Assembly (NCBI RefSeq): GCF_003634705.1
Contig: NZ_RBWU01000002.1
Location: forward strand, 124,001-188,000
Reading direction: 5' to 3'
DNA from: Actinomadura pelletieri DSM 43383
GTDB lineage: Bacteria; Actinomycetota; Actinomycetes; Streptosporangiales; Streptosporangiaceae
Length of the DNA: 64,000 bases
Position numbers and translations under genes: made by a program. Shown here piece after piece: positions 8,126 through 18,932 of this stretch. Below the pieces are notes generated by a model, which made no database searches, had not been told where the DNA came from, and was given only the letters and a program-made list of their open reading frames with translations. How positions within the stretch are numbered: the stretch's first letter is position 1; every line of letters starts with the position of its first letter.

Positions 8126-8415
8126 AGGCGGTCCAGTCGTTTGTAGCAGCACAGGGCTGCTGCGAGGCCGAGGAATGCCCGGTGGTTGCGGGGGTTGCGT
8201 TCGTAGCGGTGGTTGAGTCTGCGGTAGCCGGTGAGCCAGGACAGGGTTCGTTCGATGACCCATCGTCGGCGGCCTGAACGTTGGCTGGATTCGATGCCTT
8301 TGCGGGCGATGCGGACGCCGATGCGTTGGCCGCGTAACCATTGGCGCAGGTCGGGTTGGTCGTAGGCCTTGTCGGCGTGCAGGCGACTTCGCCAAGATCC
8401 TCTGCGGGTGAGCAT
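8107..8415 (-). mobile_element. IS5-family insertion sequence, C-terminal (3') transposase part only
   Basis: Minus-strand translation ending with TAG at 8116-8118 gives RLHADKAYDQPDLRQWL, GVRIARKGIESSQRSGRRRW, VIERTLSWLTGYRRLNHRYER and LGLAAALCCYKRL. These are the C-terminal third of an IS5-type DDE transposase including the final catalytic Glu (VIERT). The N-terminal two thirds are absent: similarity ends near 8400. The fragment complements the one at 3281-3810 and lies on the same strand, but in inverted order relative to an intact element. Confidence 0.8.
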
Positions 8416-8747
8416 TCAGTGCGGGTGCGTTGGGGTGCAATGAATGCGCGGGCCGCGTGATCGCGGCGCGGGGAGGGGAAGTTCAATGGGCTTTGGGTGG
8501 GTGGCGTCCAAAAGCGATAGTGGCCCCTACCGCAGGCTTGCGGCGGTAGTTTTGTGCCGTCGAACGTGCCCTGTCTAGCAGCGTGAATACGCATGAAGCT
8601 GGTACGGGGTCGGGTCGGTGGGTGTCCCAATCGGGTGTATCCGATCCAGCCACGCTGGGGCGAGGAATACTCTGGCGTGTCGGCCTGGGGCGCGTCTCGT
8701 AGGTCCGTCTTAGCGCGTCGGCCCTGCGAAACGCGCAGTCTGGGGCG
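8416..8747. other. stretch without a recognisable gene
   Basis: About 330 bases lie between the IS fragment and the next gene. I see no frame with a credible start or codon pattern on either strand. A terminator-like hairpin lies at 8527-8553. Several CTGGGGCG-like words recur near 8655-8750 without a regular period. Confidence 0.5.
8527..8553 (+). terminator. hairpin followed by four T
   Basis: CTACCGC at 8527-8533 pairs with GCGGTAG at 8543-8549 (7 bp), with a 9-base loop, then TTTT. It would stop transcription coming from the IS/toxin side. Confidence 0.4.
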
Positions 8748-9131
8748 TCAGCTTTTGGTGGGGGTGGGGGACGTGGGGGCGAGGCTTTTGCATTGTTGGG
8801 TTGCCTTGGCGACTGTGGGGTCGTTTGTGTTGAGTGCCAAGGGTTCGGTTAGGGGTGGGAGTTTTTTGATGCCGTGCTGCATTAGGCACTTGCCGTAGGC
8901 TGAGTCGGCGTAGGTGAACTTGCGTTCTTTGGCCAGGCGTGGGCCTTCCACCGTTGACGGTGACGGTGCTGGTGGTCCGGGGAGTTCCTTGACCTCTCGG
9001 GTGGGCGGTTTGGAATCGCCGCCTAGGGTCGTCATTAGGAAGGCTGCGGCGGCTATGCCGGTTATGCCTAGGAGGAAGGGGAGCACTTTTCGGGGGGTGA
9101 GCTGAAGCTTTTCGCTGCGCTGCTCTTTCAT
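8748..9131 (-). CDS. single-pass membrane or exported hypothetical protein
   Basis: The product has 127 residues. The ATG at 9131 is chosen because it is preceded by an AAGGCAAGGG-type binding site; an upstream extension to 9269 looks random. The order is a basic N-terminus (MKEQRSEKLQLTPRK), one membrane segment (VLPFLLGITGIAAAAFLMTTL), a Pro-rich spacer, and a small extracytoplasmic domain with AYGKCLMQHGIKKLPPL and ATQQCKSLAP. The C-x(2-3)-HG...P and late Cys pattern recalls small actinomycete lipoprotein domains of the CMRxHGVPxFP type (inference). It is divergent from the DUF4352-like gene. No function is assignable. Confidence 0.7.
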   Translation of the reverse strand: MKEQRSEKLQLTPRKVLPFLLGITGIAAAAFLMTTLGGDSKPPTREVKELPGPPAPSPSTVEGPRLAKERKFTYADSAYGKCLMQHGIKKLPPLTEPLALNTNDPTVAKATQQCKSLAPTSPTPTKS

Positions 9132-9338
9132 CCCTTGCCTTTCGTGTGCAACGGCACAGGAAAGATCACTGGGCCTCGGAGGTTCCCTGTCCGCGTCCCT
9201 GACCTGCGGTGTCAAGCATCGTCCTCGACGTTGGAGCATGCAAGCTTGTGGTTCGGATGCGTTGCACAAAATCGGACATGGCGTGCGCTGACGGGTTCCT
9301 GGTTTGTGTTGGGTTCGTTGTTTTTCTCGAAGGTCCGT

Positions 9339-12235
<2,897 letters not shown>

Positions 12236-12267
12236 TCTCGACCGTCCTACCCCCTGACGTAAGCTCT

Positions 12268-12306
12268 TGCCGGGCTTGTTCCCGCGGTCGGCGGGAACAC
12301 CCGGCA
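12268..12306. promoter_or_regulatory. long hairpin between guaB and guaB3
   Basis: TGCCGGG (12268-12274) pairs with CCCGGCA (12300-12306), and TGTTCCCGC (12277-12285) with GCGGGAACA (12291-12299). There is a two-base bulge and a GGTCG loop, giving 16 perfect base pairs. There is no T tract, so it may be a processing or stability element or an inefficient terminator 45 bases before guaB3. Confidence 0.6.
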
Positions 12307-12350
12307 GGACGATGACCGGCACGGCGCCGGGGCGAGGAAGAAGGGGCGCA

Positions 12351-13478
12351 GTGGCTGCTGAGGTGGAGATCGGTCGGGGCAAGAGCGGCCGCCGGGCGTA
12401 CGCCTTCGATGACATCGGCATCGTGCCGTCCCGCCGGACGCGTGATCCCGAGGAGGTCAGCGTCGCCTGGCAGATCGACGCCTACCGGTTCGAGATGCCG
12501 CTGGTCGTCGCGCCGATGGACAGCGTGGTCAGCCCCGCCACCGCCATCGCGGTCGGACGCCTGGGCGGCCTCGCCGTGCTCGATCTCGAAGGGCTGTGGA
12601 CCCGCTACGAGAACCCCGAGCCGCTGCTCGCCGAGATCGCGTCGCTGGACGATGTGCGCGCCACCCAGCGCCTCCAGGAGATCTACACCGAGCCGATCAA
12701 GGAGGAGCTGATCGGTCGCCGGATCCAGGAGATCCGCGAGGCCGGGGTCACCGTCGCGGCGCGGTTGTCGCCGCAGCGCACCGCCCAGTTCCACAAGGCC
12801 GTCATCGACGCGGGCGTCGATCTGTTCGTGATCCGCGGCACGACCGTGTCCGCCGAGCACGTGTCGGGACGCGCCGAACCGCTGAACCTGAAGCAGTTCA
12901 TCTACGACCTGGACGTCCCCGTCATCGTCGGCGGCTGCTCCACGTACACCGCCGCGCTGCACCTGATGCGCACCGGCGCGGCCGGGGTGCTCGTCGGGTT
13001 CGGCGGCGGGTCCGGGCACACCACGCGGACCGTCCTCGGCGTCGCCGTCCCCATGGCCACCGCGGTCGCGGACGTCGCCGCGGCCCGCCGCGACTACATG
13101 GACGAGTCCGGCGGCCGCTACGTGCACGTCATCGCCGACGGCGGCATGGTCAACAGCGGTGACATCGCCAAGGCGTTCGCGTGCGGCTCCGACGCCGTCA
13201 TGGTCGGGTCGCCGTTCGCCCGGTCCACCGAGGCGCCCGGACGCGGCTACCACTGGGGCAGCGAGGCGCACCACGGCGACGTCCCGCGCGGCACCCGGCT
13301 GGACCTTGGGACGATCGGGACGATGGAGCAGATCCTGCACGGCCCGTCCCATGTCGCGGACGGTTCGATGAACCTCATCGGGGCCCTGCGGCGCGCGATG
13401 GCGACGTCCGGATACACGGAGCTGAAGGAGTTCCAGCGGGTCCAGGTCGTGGTCGCCCCCCGCCGGTTCGCCGACTGA
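12351..13478 (+). CDS. guaB3: GuaB3 family IMP dehydrogenase-related protein
   Basis: The product has 375 residues. GTG 12351 is used because it follows GAAGGGGCGCA and the family N-terminus (VEIGRGKSGRRAYAFDDI) starts there. It is an IMPDH-like barrel without CBS domains. Where GuaB has GSICTTR, this protein has GSGHTTR, so the catalytic Cys is replaced by His; canonical IMPDH catalysis is therefore unlikely. The phosphate-binding part (IADGGMVNSGDIAKAFACG) is kept. It follows guaB in the same direction, as is usual in actinobacteria. The true reaction of actinobacterial GuaB3 is unsettled as far as I know. Confidence 0.93.
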   Translation: MAAEVEIGRGKSGRRAYAFDDIGIVPSRRTRDPEEVSVAWQIDAYRFEMPLVVAPMDSVVSPATAIAVGRLGGLAVLDLEGLWTRYENPEPLLAEIASLDDVRATQRLQEIYTEPIKEELIGRRIQEIREAGVTVAARLSPQRTAQFHKAVIDAGVDLFVIRGTTVSAEHVSGRAEPLNLKQFIYDLDVPVIVGGCSTYTAALHLMRTGAAGVLVGFGGGSGHTTRTVLGVAVPMATAVADVAAARRDYMDESGGRYVHVIADGGMVNSGDIAKAFACGSDAVMVGSPFARSTEAPGRGYHWGSEAHHGDVPRGTRLDLGTIGTMEQILHGPSHVADGSMNLIGALRRAMATSGYTELKEFQRVQVVVAPRRFAD

Positions 13479-13587
13479 GATCACCCTGAGACCGAACCCA
13501 CGCGGAATCGGCGCTTCCCGGTGTGGCCCCGTCCCTACTCTGGGGTAGGTAACCGCTCGGAACCGAACTGCTATGGGGGGAATCGCG

Positions 13588-15321
13588 ATGACGGGATCAC
13601 CTGTGACGGGCCTGGGCAGCTCCCGGCTGGGCCCGGCCGAACGGGCCGCGGCGCTGGATCGCATGGCGCGCGAGGAGTTCGACGTGGTCGTCGTCGGCGG
13701 CGGCATCGTCGGCGCGGGCGCGGCGCTGGACGCGGCCACCCGGGGTCTGTCCGTCGCGGTCGTCGAGGCGCGTGACTTCGCGTCCGGGACGTCCTCCCGC
13801 TCGTCGAAACTGATCCACGGCGGACTGCGGTACCTGGAGCAGTACAACTTCGATCTCGTTCGGGAGGCCCTCACCGAACGCGGCCTCCTCCTCCAGCAGA
13901 TCGCCCCGCACCTGGTGCGTCCCGTCCCGTTCCTGCTGCCCACCACCCACCGCGTGTGGGAACGCGCCTACTTCGGCGCCGGAGTGGCCCTGTACGACGC
14001 GCTGGCGTTTCAGATGGGCAGCACCCGGGGCGTCCCGCACCACCGGCATCTGACGCGGCGTGGCGCCCTGCGCGTGGCCCCGTCCCTCCGCAAGGACTCC
14101 TTCGTCGGCGCCATCCAGCTTTGGGACGCCCAGGTGGACGACGCCCGCTTCGTCATGATGGTGCTCCGTACCGCCGCCGAGTACGGCGCGCAGATCGCGT
14201 CCCGCACCCAGTGCCTCGGGTTCCTCCGTGAGGGGGAACGCGTCACCGGGCTGCGCATCCGCGACCTTGAGGGCAACACGACCAGCGAGGTCCGCGCCAA
14301 GCAGGTCGTGAACGCCACCGGCGTGTGGACGGACGACATCCAGGAACTGGTCGGCGGGCGCGGGCAGATCCACGTCAAGGCGTCGAAGGGGATCCACCTC
14401 GTCGTCCCGAAGGACCGCATCCACTCCGCGGCGGGCATCCTCCTGCGCACCGAGAAGTCGGTCCTGTTCGTGATCCCCTGGGGACGTCACTGGATCATCG
14501 GCACCACCGACACCGCCTGGGACCTCGACAAGGCCCACCCCGCCGCGTCCAAGGCCGACATCGACTACATCCTCGACCACGTCAACGCGTTCCTGTCCAC
14601 CCCGCTCACCCACGACGACGTCGAAGGCGTCTACGCGGGCCTGCGGCCCCTCCTCACCGGCGAGACCGAGGAGACGTCGAAACTCTCCCGCGAACACGTG
14701 GTCGCCCACCCCGTCCCCGGCCTGGTTCTCGTCGCGGGCGGCAAGTACACCACCTACCGCGTCATGGCCAAGGACGCCATCGACGCCGTCGCCCACGGTC
14801 TCGACGGAAAGATCCCCGAGTCCTGCACCGACCGGATCCCGCTCGTCGGCGGCGACGGCTTCCAGGCCATGTGGAATGCCCGCCACCGGCTCGCGTCCCG
14901 CTCCGGCCTGCACGTCGCCCGCATCGAACACCTCCTGCGCCGCCACGGCACGCTTGTCGACGACCTCCTCGGACTGATCGCCGAGAAGCCCGACCTCGGC
15001 AAACCCCTCGGCAACGCCGAGGACTACCTCCGCGCCGAGATCGTCTACGCGGCCACCCACGAGGGCGCCCGCCACCTCAACGACGTCCTCGCCCGCCGCA
15101 CCCGCATCTCCATCGAAACCTGGGACCGCGGCGTCGGCGTCGCCCAGGAGGCCGCCGACCTCCTCGCCCCCGTGCTCGGCTGGTCGAAGAAGCAACGCGA
15201 CCGCGAAATCGAGTACTACCGCAAGCGCGTGGAAGCCGAACGCGCCTCCCAGATCCAGGAAGACGATCAGGAAGCCAACGCCCACCGCCGAGGTGCCCCC
15301 GACATCGTCCCCACCGCCTGA
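13588..15321 (+). CDS. glpD: aerobic glycerol-3-phosphate dehydrogenase
   Basis: The 577-residue flavoenzyme oxidises sn-glycerol-3-phosphate to dihydroxyacetone phosphate and passes electrons to the respiratory quinone pool at the membrane. ATG 13588 has a GGGGGGA site at the right distance; ATG 13573 is an alternative. The FAD dinucleotide motif VVVVGGGIVGAGAALDAA is at the N-terminus, followed by SSRSSKLIHGGLRYLEQ, WIIGTTDTAWD and LVAGGKYTTYR, then the C-terminal DAO_C helical domain. The length matches the family. Glycerol use links it to dhaKLM at 55389-57413. A clear terminator follows. Confidence 0.95.
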   Translation: MTGSPVTGLGSSRLGPAERAAALDRMAREEFDVVVVGGGIVGAGAALDAATRGLSVAVVEARDFASGTSSRSSKLIHGGLRYLEQYNFDLVREALTERGLLLQQIAPHLVRPVPFLLPTTHRVWERAYFGAGVALYDALAFQMGSTRGVPHHRHLTRRGALRVAPSLRKDSFVGAIQLWDAQVDDARFVMMVLRTAAEYGAQIASRTQCLGFLREGERVTGLRIRDLEGNTTSEVRAKQVVNATGVWTDDIQELVGGRGQIHVKASKGIHLVVPKDRIHSAAGILLRTEKSVLFVIPWGRHWIIGTTDTAWDLDKAHPAASKADIDYILDHVNAFLSTPLTHDDVEGVYAGLRPLLTGETEETSKLSREHVVAHPVPGLVLVAGGKYTTYRVMAKDAIDAVAHGLDGKIPESCTDRIPLVGGDGFQAMWNARHRLASRSGLHVARIEHLLRRHGTLVDDLLGLIAEKPDLGKPLGNAEDYLRAEIVYAATHEGARHLNDVLARRTRISIETWDRGVGVAQEAADLLAPVLGWSKKQRDREIEYYRKRVEAERASQIQEDDQEANAHRRGAPDIVPTA

Positions 15322-15329
15322 CCGAACAG

Positions 15330-15365
15330 AAAGCCCCTGGCGCCCCCTTCGGGCCCAGGGGCTTT
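15330..15365. terminator. terminator after glpD
   Basis: AAAGCCCCTGG at 15330-15340 and CCAGGGGCTTT at 15355-15365 form an 11-bp perfect stem with a GC-rich loop. It works in both directions and would also end the minus-strand DUF397 transcript. Confidence 0.85.
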
Positions 15366-15370
15366 GAACA

Positions 15371-15556
15371 TCAAAGATTCTTGAGGGTGTGGGTGAGGTG
15401 GCGGAAGTTCTGGTGGCTGAGGAGGATGTTGCCGCCGTTCGGGTCTTTGCTGTCACGGAGCGCAACGATGTTCGGAACGCTGGCAACCTCAACGCAGTTG
15501 TCGCCCTTGTCGCTGCTCCGGGAAGCCTTGCGCCAGGTGGCGGTGCTCAGGTTCAT
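15371..15556 (-). CDS. DUF397 protein (Scr-type small partner), copy 2
   Basis: This 61-residue protein has the DUF397 pattern: WRKASRSSDKGDNCVEVA, VALRDSKDPNG and a Phe-rich end. It is about 75% identical to the neighbouring copy, so it is a tandem duplicate. DUF397 proteins are partners of XRE/DUF5753 regulators such as the one encoded just upstream, in Scr1/Scr2-like pairs described in Streptomyces, where they modulate the regulator (established for Scr pairs, inferred here). It is last in the minus-strand operon. Confidence 0.9.
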   Translation of the reverse strand: MNLSTATWRKASRSSDKGDNCVEVASVPNIVALRDSKDPNGGNILLSHQNFRHLTHTLKNL

Positions 15557-15586
15557 TTCGTCTTTCCCGGTCCCAGGGGTGTTTTT

Positions 15587-15772
15587 CTAGAGGTTTTTGA
15601 GGGTGTTGGTGAGGTGGCGGAAGTCTTCGTGGCTCAGGAGAATTTTGCCGCCATTCGGGTACTTGCTGTCACGTAGCGCGACGATGTTTGGAACGTTCGC
15701 GACCTCTACGCAGTTGTCTCCGTCAGCGCTGCTGCGTGAGGACTTGCGCCACTTGACGGTGCTCAGGTCCAT
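15587..15772 (-). CDS. DUF397 protein (Scr-type small partner), copy 1
   Basis: This 61-residue protein has WRKSSRSSADGDNCVEVA and VALRDSKYPNG. Its ATG lies inside the end of the XRE gene (10-base overlap), so it is translationally coupled to the regulator and is its most likely direct partner. The second copy 30 bases on differs mainly in a few polar residues. Confidence 0.9.
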   Translation of the reverse strand: MDLSTVKWRKSSRSSADGDNCVEVANVPNIVALRDSKYPNGGKILLSHEDFRHLTNTLKNL

Positions 15773-16569
15773 CTCTCGTCTATCACCCTTCTGATCAGCG
15801 CTCTCGTGTCTGTTATGTTGAGCGCTCCCGCCTGGAGTGTAACGAAGCTTTCGACTGTTAGCTCCACTTCGTGCGGCTTGGTCGAGGTTTCTCCGCCGTA
15901 GGCTTTCTGCGTGTACACCACCTGGCGCTGGTCGGGCAACGTCGCTATGGCGAACGACGTTCTGACGACTCGGCAGTACGCGAACGGGGCAATCTGAATA
16001 TTGATCCGTTCACGGGTCGACAGTTCGATGAGGTACTTGAACTGGTCGCGCATGGTCTCCGGACTGTCTACTTCGCGGTAGAGGACGCTCTCGTCCATTA
16101 CCACGGAGATGACGGGTGGAGGGTTCCTCTTGAGGATTTCCTGCCTCCGCATTCTGCTCTGGAAATCCTCTTCCTGGGGGAGTAGGAACCTCGCGTACGC
16201 CTCCGTCTGGAAGAGCCCGTAGACCGAGTACGCCTCGTATCCGCGTAGGAGTACGCTCGACACTTCCACCTTTGGGAAGTTCACAAAGTATGTCGGATAC
16301 TTGGTGGATTTGATCTTTTCTACTAGCTCGTCCCAGGATTCGACTAGCTCTCCGTTCGCGTTGAGTGCCTTGTCCACTCGCGTGGTGAAGTCCCTGCGGC
16401 ACTTGGTGCGTCCTCGCTCTACGTGGCTGATGTAGGAGCGCTGGACGCTGACCAGCCGGGCGAGTTGGGCCTGGTTGAGTCCGGCCGCTTCTCGCCTGCG
16501 CTTGAACTCGTTAGCGAATCCGAGCAGCTCGGGGTCCACCGGCATCCTGTTTTCGCTGGTAGATGTCAT
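15763..16569 (-). CDS. XRE-family HTH regulator with DUF5753 (Scr1-like)
   Basis: The product has 268 residues and its ATG 16569 follows AAGGAAGATCGAC. The N-terminal HTH (residues about 12-70) reads FKRRREAAGLNQAQLARLVSVQRSYISHVERG. The rest is the DUF5753 effector domain, with VYGLFQTEAYARFLL, VVMDESVLYREV and INIQIAPF. Such proteins are transcription regulators found throughout differentiating actinomycetes with a DUF397 partner downstream, as here twice. A divergent ATPase-type gene lies on the other side, the classical trio of these loci. Confidence 0.92.
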   Translation of the reverse strand: MTSTSENRMPVDPELLGFANEFKRRREAAGLNQAQLARLVSVQRSYISHVERGRTKCRRDFTTRVDKALNANGELVESWDELVEKIKSTKYPTYFVNFPKVEVSSVLLRGYEAYSVYGLFQTEAYARFLLPQEEDFQSRMRRQEILKRNPPPVISVVMDESVLYREVDSPETMRDQFKYLIELSTRERINIQIAPFAYCRVVRTSFAIATLPDQRQVVYTQKAYGGETSTKPHEVELTVESFVTLQAGALNITDTRALIRRVIDERWT

Positions 16570-16707
16570 GTCGATCTTCCTTTCGTGGTGATTGGGCGTT
16601 GAATAATTGTTAGTCAGATGCGGCTGCTTCGCGCTTCTACCATTAAGGTTACGCCTTTCCGTGCGTTGATGTGGGCAGTCAAAGAATCGACTGCAAAGGT
16701 CGTACCG

Positions 16708-17106
16708 ATGCCCGCAATCGCCCAGGTTCCCGAGGTGTCCACGCTGGTCCTCAGTCCCACCGTTAATGCGCCGAAGTACGCCAGGGACTTCCTCGCCAAG
16801 TGCTTCTGTGATCTAGGGATCGCAGACGACTATGTGGGGCGTACCGTCATCAGTGAATTGGTTACCAATACCTACGAACACGTCGGAACCGGACAGATCG
16901 TTATCCGGATCTTCGAGGACGAGCAGGACGGTTCCGTGGTCCTGGAGGTCTGGGATCAGGGAGCGGAAATGCCCGTCGTTCAGGAGGTCGAAGGTTCCGC
17001 CGAGTCGGGGCGCGGCCTCTTCGCAATGTCGCTTCTGGTGCGCGACTGGGGCGTCCGACCGATCAGTGAGGGAGGGAAGATCGTATGGGCCAAACTCGAC
17101 CGCTGA
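16708..17106 (+). CDS. ATP-binding protein of the anti-sigma/HATPase_c_2 type
   Basis: The product has about 132 residues from ATG 16708, which has AAAGG nine bases upstream; ATGs at 16618 and 16669 would lengthen it without a binding site. It shows the GHKL fold of RsbW/SpoIIAB-like kinases: VGRTVISELVTNTYEHVG (N box), VLEVWDQGAEMPVV (G1 box) and SGRGLFAMSLLVRDWGV (G2 box). It may bind a sigma factor or anti-anti-sigma protein. It is divergent from the XRE/DUF397 genes, an arrangement frequent in actinomycetes, which suggests a common regulatory unit. Confidence 0.85.
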   Translation: MPAIAQVPEVSTLVLSPTVNAPKYARDFLAKCFCDLGIADDYVGRTVISELVTNTYEHVGTGQIVIRIFEDEQDGSVVLEVWDQGAEMPVVQEVEGSAESGRGLFAMSLLVRDWGVRPISEGGKIVWAKLDR

Positions 17107-17486
17107 GCGTTCGAGTGGAACGGCGCACGCTGCTACTGCGCACGCACCTCGGACGTTCGACGGCCGTCCGTTATCTGGACACGCTCAGCGCCGCGCTCAA
17201 GCCGTTGGGATACCGGTCCGTCCGTCTCTACCGTCCCGAGGAGTTTCCGGCCTCGGTCGTCTTGCCGCTGCTCTGGGAACCTCTGCTCTGGGTGTACGTC
17301 TCCGGCCCGCACAGCCACGTGGGGACCGTCGTGAACGCCCGTGCCGTGGCGAACCAGATGTGGGCGTACCACGAGGCCCGGCGCGGCAGGCACGGCTACC
17401 TCTCCCCCTGCGGGGATGTGAAGGCGGCGGTCGAGGAGATCGACAAGCTCCTCAAACACCGCATGTTTCCAGGCAACGCCTGGTGA
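17085..17486 (+). CDS. hypothetical protein overlapping the ATPase gene
   Basis: The product has 133 residues. ATG 17085 sits 22 bases inside the previous gene, after GGAGGGAAGATCGT, so the two are coupled. It is basic, with VRYLDTLSAALKPLGYRSVRLY at the start and repeated LLWEPLLWVYVSG hydrophobic stretches in the middle, too short and Pro/Trp-broken for certain membrane segments. I do not recognise the family. Its coupling suggests it acts with the ATPase/XRE module. Confidence 0.65.
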   Translation: MGQTRPLSVRVERRTLLLRTHLGRSTAVRYLDTLSAALKPLGYRSVRLYRPEEFPASVVLPLLWEPLLWVYVSGPHSHVGTVVNARAVANQMWAYHEARRGRHGYLSPCGDVKAAVEEIDKLLKHRMFPGNAW

Positions 17487-17515
17487 GATCCGTCGAGGCC
17501 GGTGCCTACCGCCGA

Positions 17516-17983
17516 CTATTGATGCTGCACCGTCAGTTGGCGGGTCGGAGTCTCGGTCGCGAGCTTCTCGCACACCGCGAGCAGGTGTTGGTGGCGGCGC
17601 AACCGCATGTATGCCTGTGGGGGTTGGAATGATCCCAGCTCGTTGCGCAGGTCCTCGATGGACAGGCCGGGGTACTCGCTCACGCGCAGGAGCGGGATGG
17701 CGAACCCCCGGTCCAGCCCCTTGAGGTACTCCAGCACCCTGGCTCCGTTCCCGGCTTGGGCCTGCTCGGCGATGGCGGCGATCCGGTCCGGACCGTCCAC
17801 CACCGGCGGGCCCAGGTCGATCACCGCCGTCAGCCGAGCCACCGGCGTGGTCAGGTACACGAACCAGCGGGTCGGTCGCCCCTCCATGTAGCGGCGGCGG
17901 AACTCGTGTTTCTTCAATCCCTGCCACATCAGCTTGTAGTGCTGCTCGTGCAGTGCCATCAGCACCGGCTCGGGCTCTGTCAC
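17516..17983 (-). CDS. ASCH/PUA-like domain protein
   Basis: The product has 155 residues and its GTG 17983 follows GGAGGGTGGG. It has the start of an ASCH-type fold (MALHEQHYKLMWQGLKKHEFRRRY), the beta strands WFVYLTTPVARLTAVIDLG, and LLRVSEYPGLSIEDLRNEL. ASCH domains are predicted RNA-binding modules related to PUA. The conserved KxxEFR-like patch fits a ligand-binding cleft. The partner is unknown. It converges on the previous operon with 29 bases between. Confidence 0.65.
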   Translation of the reverse strand: MTEPEPVLMALHEQHYKLMWQGLKKHEFRRRYMEGRPTRWFVYLTTPVARLTAVIDLGPPVVDGPDRIAAIAEQAQAGNGARVLEYLKGLDRGFAIPLLRVSEYPGLSIEDLRNELGSFQPPQAYMRLRRHQHLLAVCEKLATETPTRQLTVQHQ

Positions 17984-18080
17984 CGGACGCCCACCCTCCC
18001 GTTCCGCGGTTCAACGATCAGCGTTGACGGTCGGTCGGCCGGGCGTTGAGCGGCTTGCCGGTATTTGACCTGGGGATCGG

Positions 18081-18695
18081 CTACTTCGGGTGGCCTTGCA
18101 TGAGGTTCTTGCCGGTCTGGTAGAGGTCGGCGGGGACTCGGGCCGGGTCGAGGAGGTGTTGGAAGGCTAAGCCGAAGTCGAGGGCCAGGGTGAGGGTGGC
18201 GCGTTCGTGGGGGGCGATGGCGTCGTCGGGGTCGAGTTGGCTGGCCAGGCGGGCGCGGCGTTCGGCGTACCAGTCGGCGATGCGCCAACCGGCGGCGTAG
18301 TCGCGCATGCCGTAGAGCCAGAACTCGACGAGGAGCAGGGCGAGTTGGCGGGCGCGTTCGTCGGGTTCGTGGCGGGACGAGGAGCGGCCCGTGGGGTCGC
18401 CGTCCTCTTCGGCGGCGCGGAGTTCGTCGCAGACGTCGGTGCGGGAGGGGTCGCTGGTGAAACGCTCCATCAAGGCCAGGAGAAGGTCGGTCTTTCCGGC
18501 GAAGTTGGAGTAGACGGCGCCCTTGGTGAGGCCCGCGGCGGCGGCGATGTCGTCGAGTGAGGCTCCGTGGATGCCGCGTTCGGCCCAGAGGCGTTCGGCG
18601 GCGGTGAGCAGGGCGGTGCGGGTCTGCTCGCGGCGGTCGGACGGTCGTGCGGGTGTCGTGGCACCCTCGGGATGGCCGCCGTGGGTGTCCCTCAT
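18081..18695 (-). CDS. TetR-family transcription regulator
   Basis: The product has 204 residues and its ATG 18695 has a strong GGAGGGGAG site. The N-terminal HTH reads LLTAAERLWAERGIHGASLDDIAAAAGLTKGAVYSNFAGKTDLLLALMERF, cited here in parts as the TetR signature (GLTKGAVYSNF). The C-terminal ligand domain is helical. It is transcribed divergently from the succinate-semialdehyde dehydrogenase gene (237 bases between), so it probably represses that operon and itself. The minus-strand frame stays open far upstream, but only this part is coding. Confidence 0.9.
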   Translation of the reverse strand: MRDTHGGHPEGATTPARPSDRREQTRTALLTAAERLWAERGIHGASLDDIAAAAGLTKGAVYSNFAGKTDLLLALMERFTSDPSRTDVCDELRAAEEDGDPTGRSSSRHEPDERARQLALLLVEFWLYGMRDYAAGWRIADWYAERRARLASQLDPDDAIAPHERATLTLALDFGLAFQHLLDPARVPADLYQTGKNLMQGHPK

Positions 18696-18932
18696 GCGTT
18701 CTCCCCTCCGTGTGCGGACACGCGCGTTCGAGGACCGCGCGCTGAGAATCTCCTCTTCTTCGAAATACACCGGTTGAGCATGGTCAGTCCGTGAGTTGCG
18801 GAAGTCCGCCTGGCTTGGAACGCTCCGTTTGGACGGGCGAGGCCAGGGAGTGGGAGAAGCTCGGCAAATCGCCCAGGCGGCTCGTTTCCAGTGGATAGTC
18901 AGGGGTGGGCAGGGGGTCATACGCTGGAGTTC

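Noticed and set aside
8033..8146. Small frame with AGGAAGAG and ATG, running into the IS end
   Set aside because: Its last third is IS sequence, and with the IS removed it would end after two more codons. There is no homology or coupling.
18772..18790. TetR operator GGTTGA...TCAGTCC
   Set aside because: The two halves match at only six of nine positions, too weak to report as a feature.
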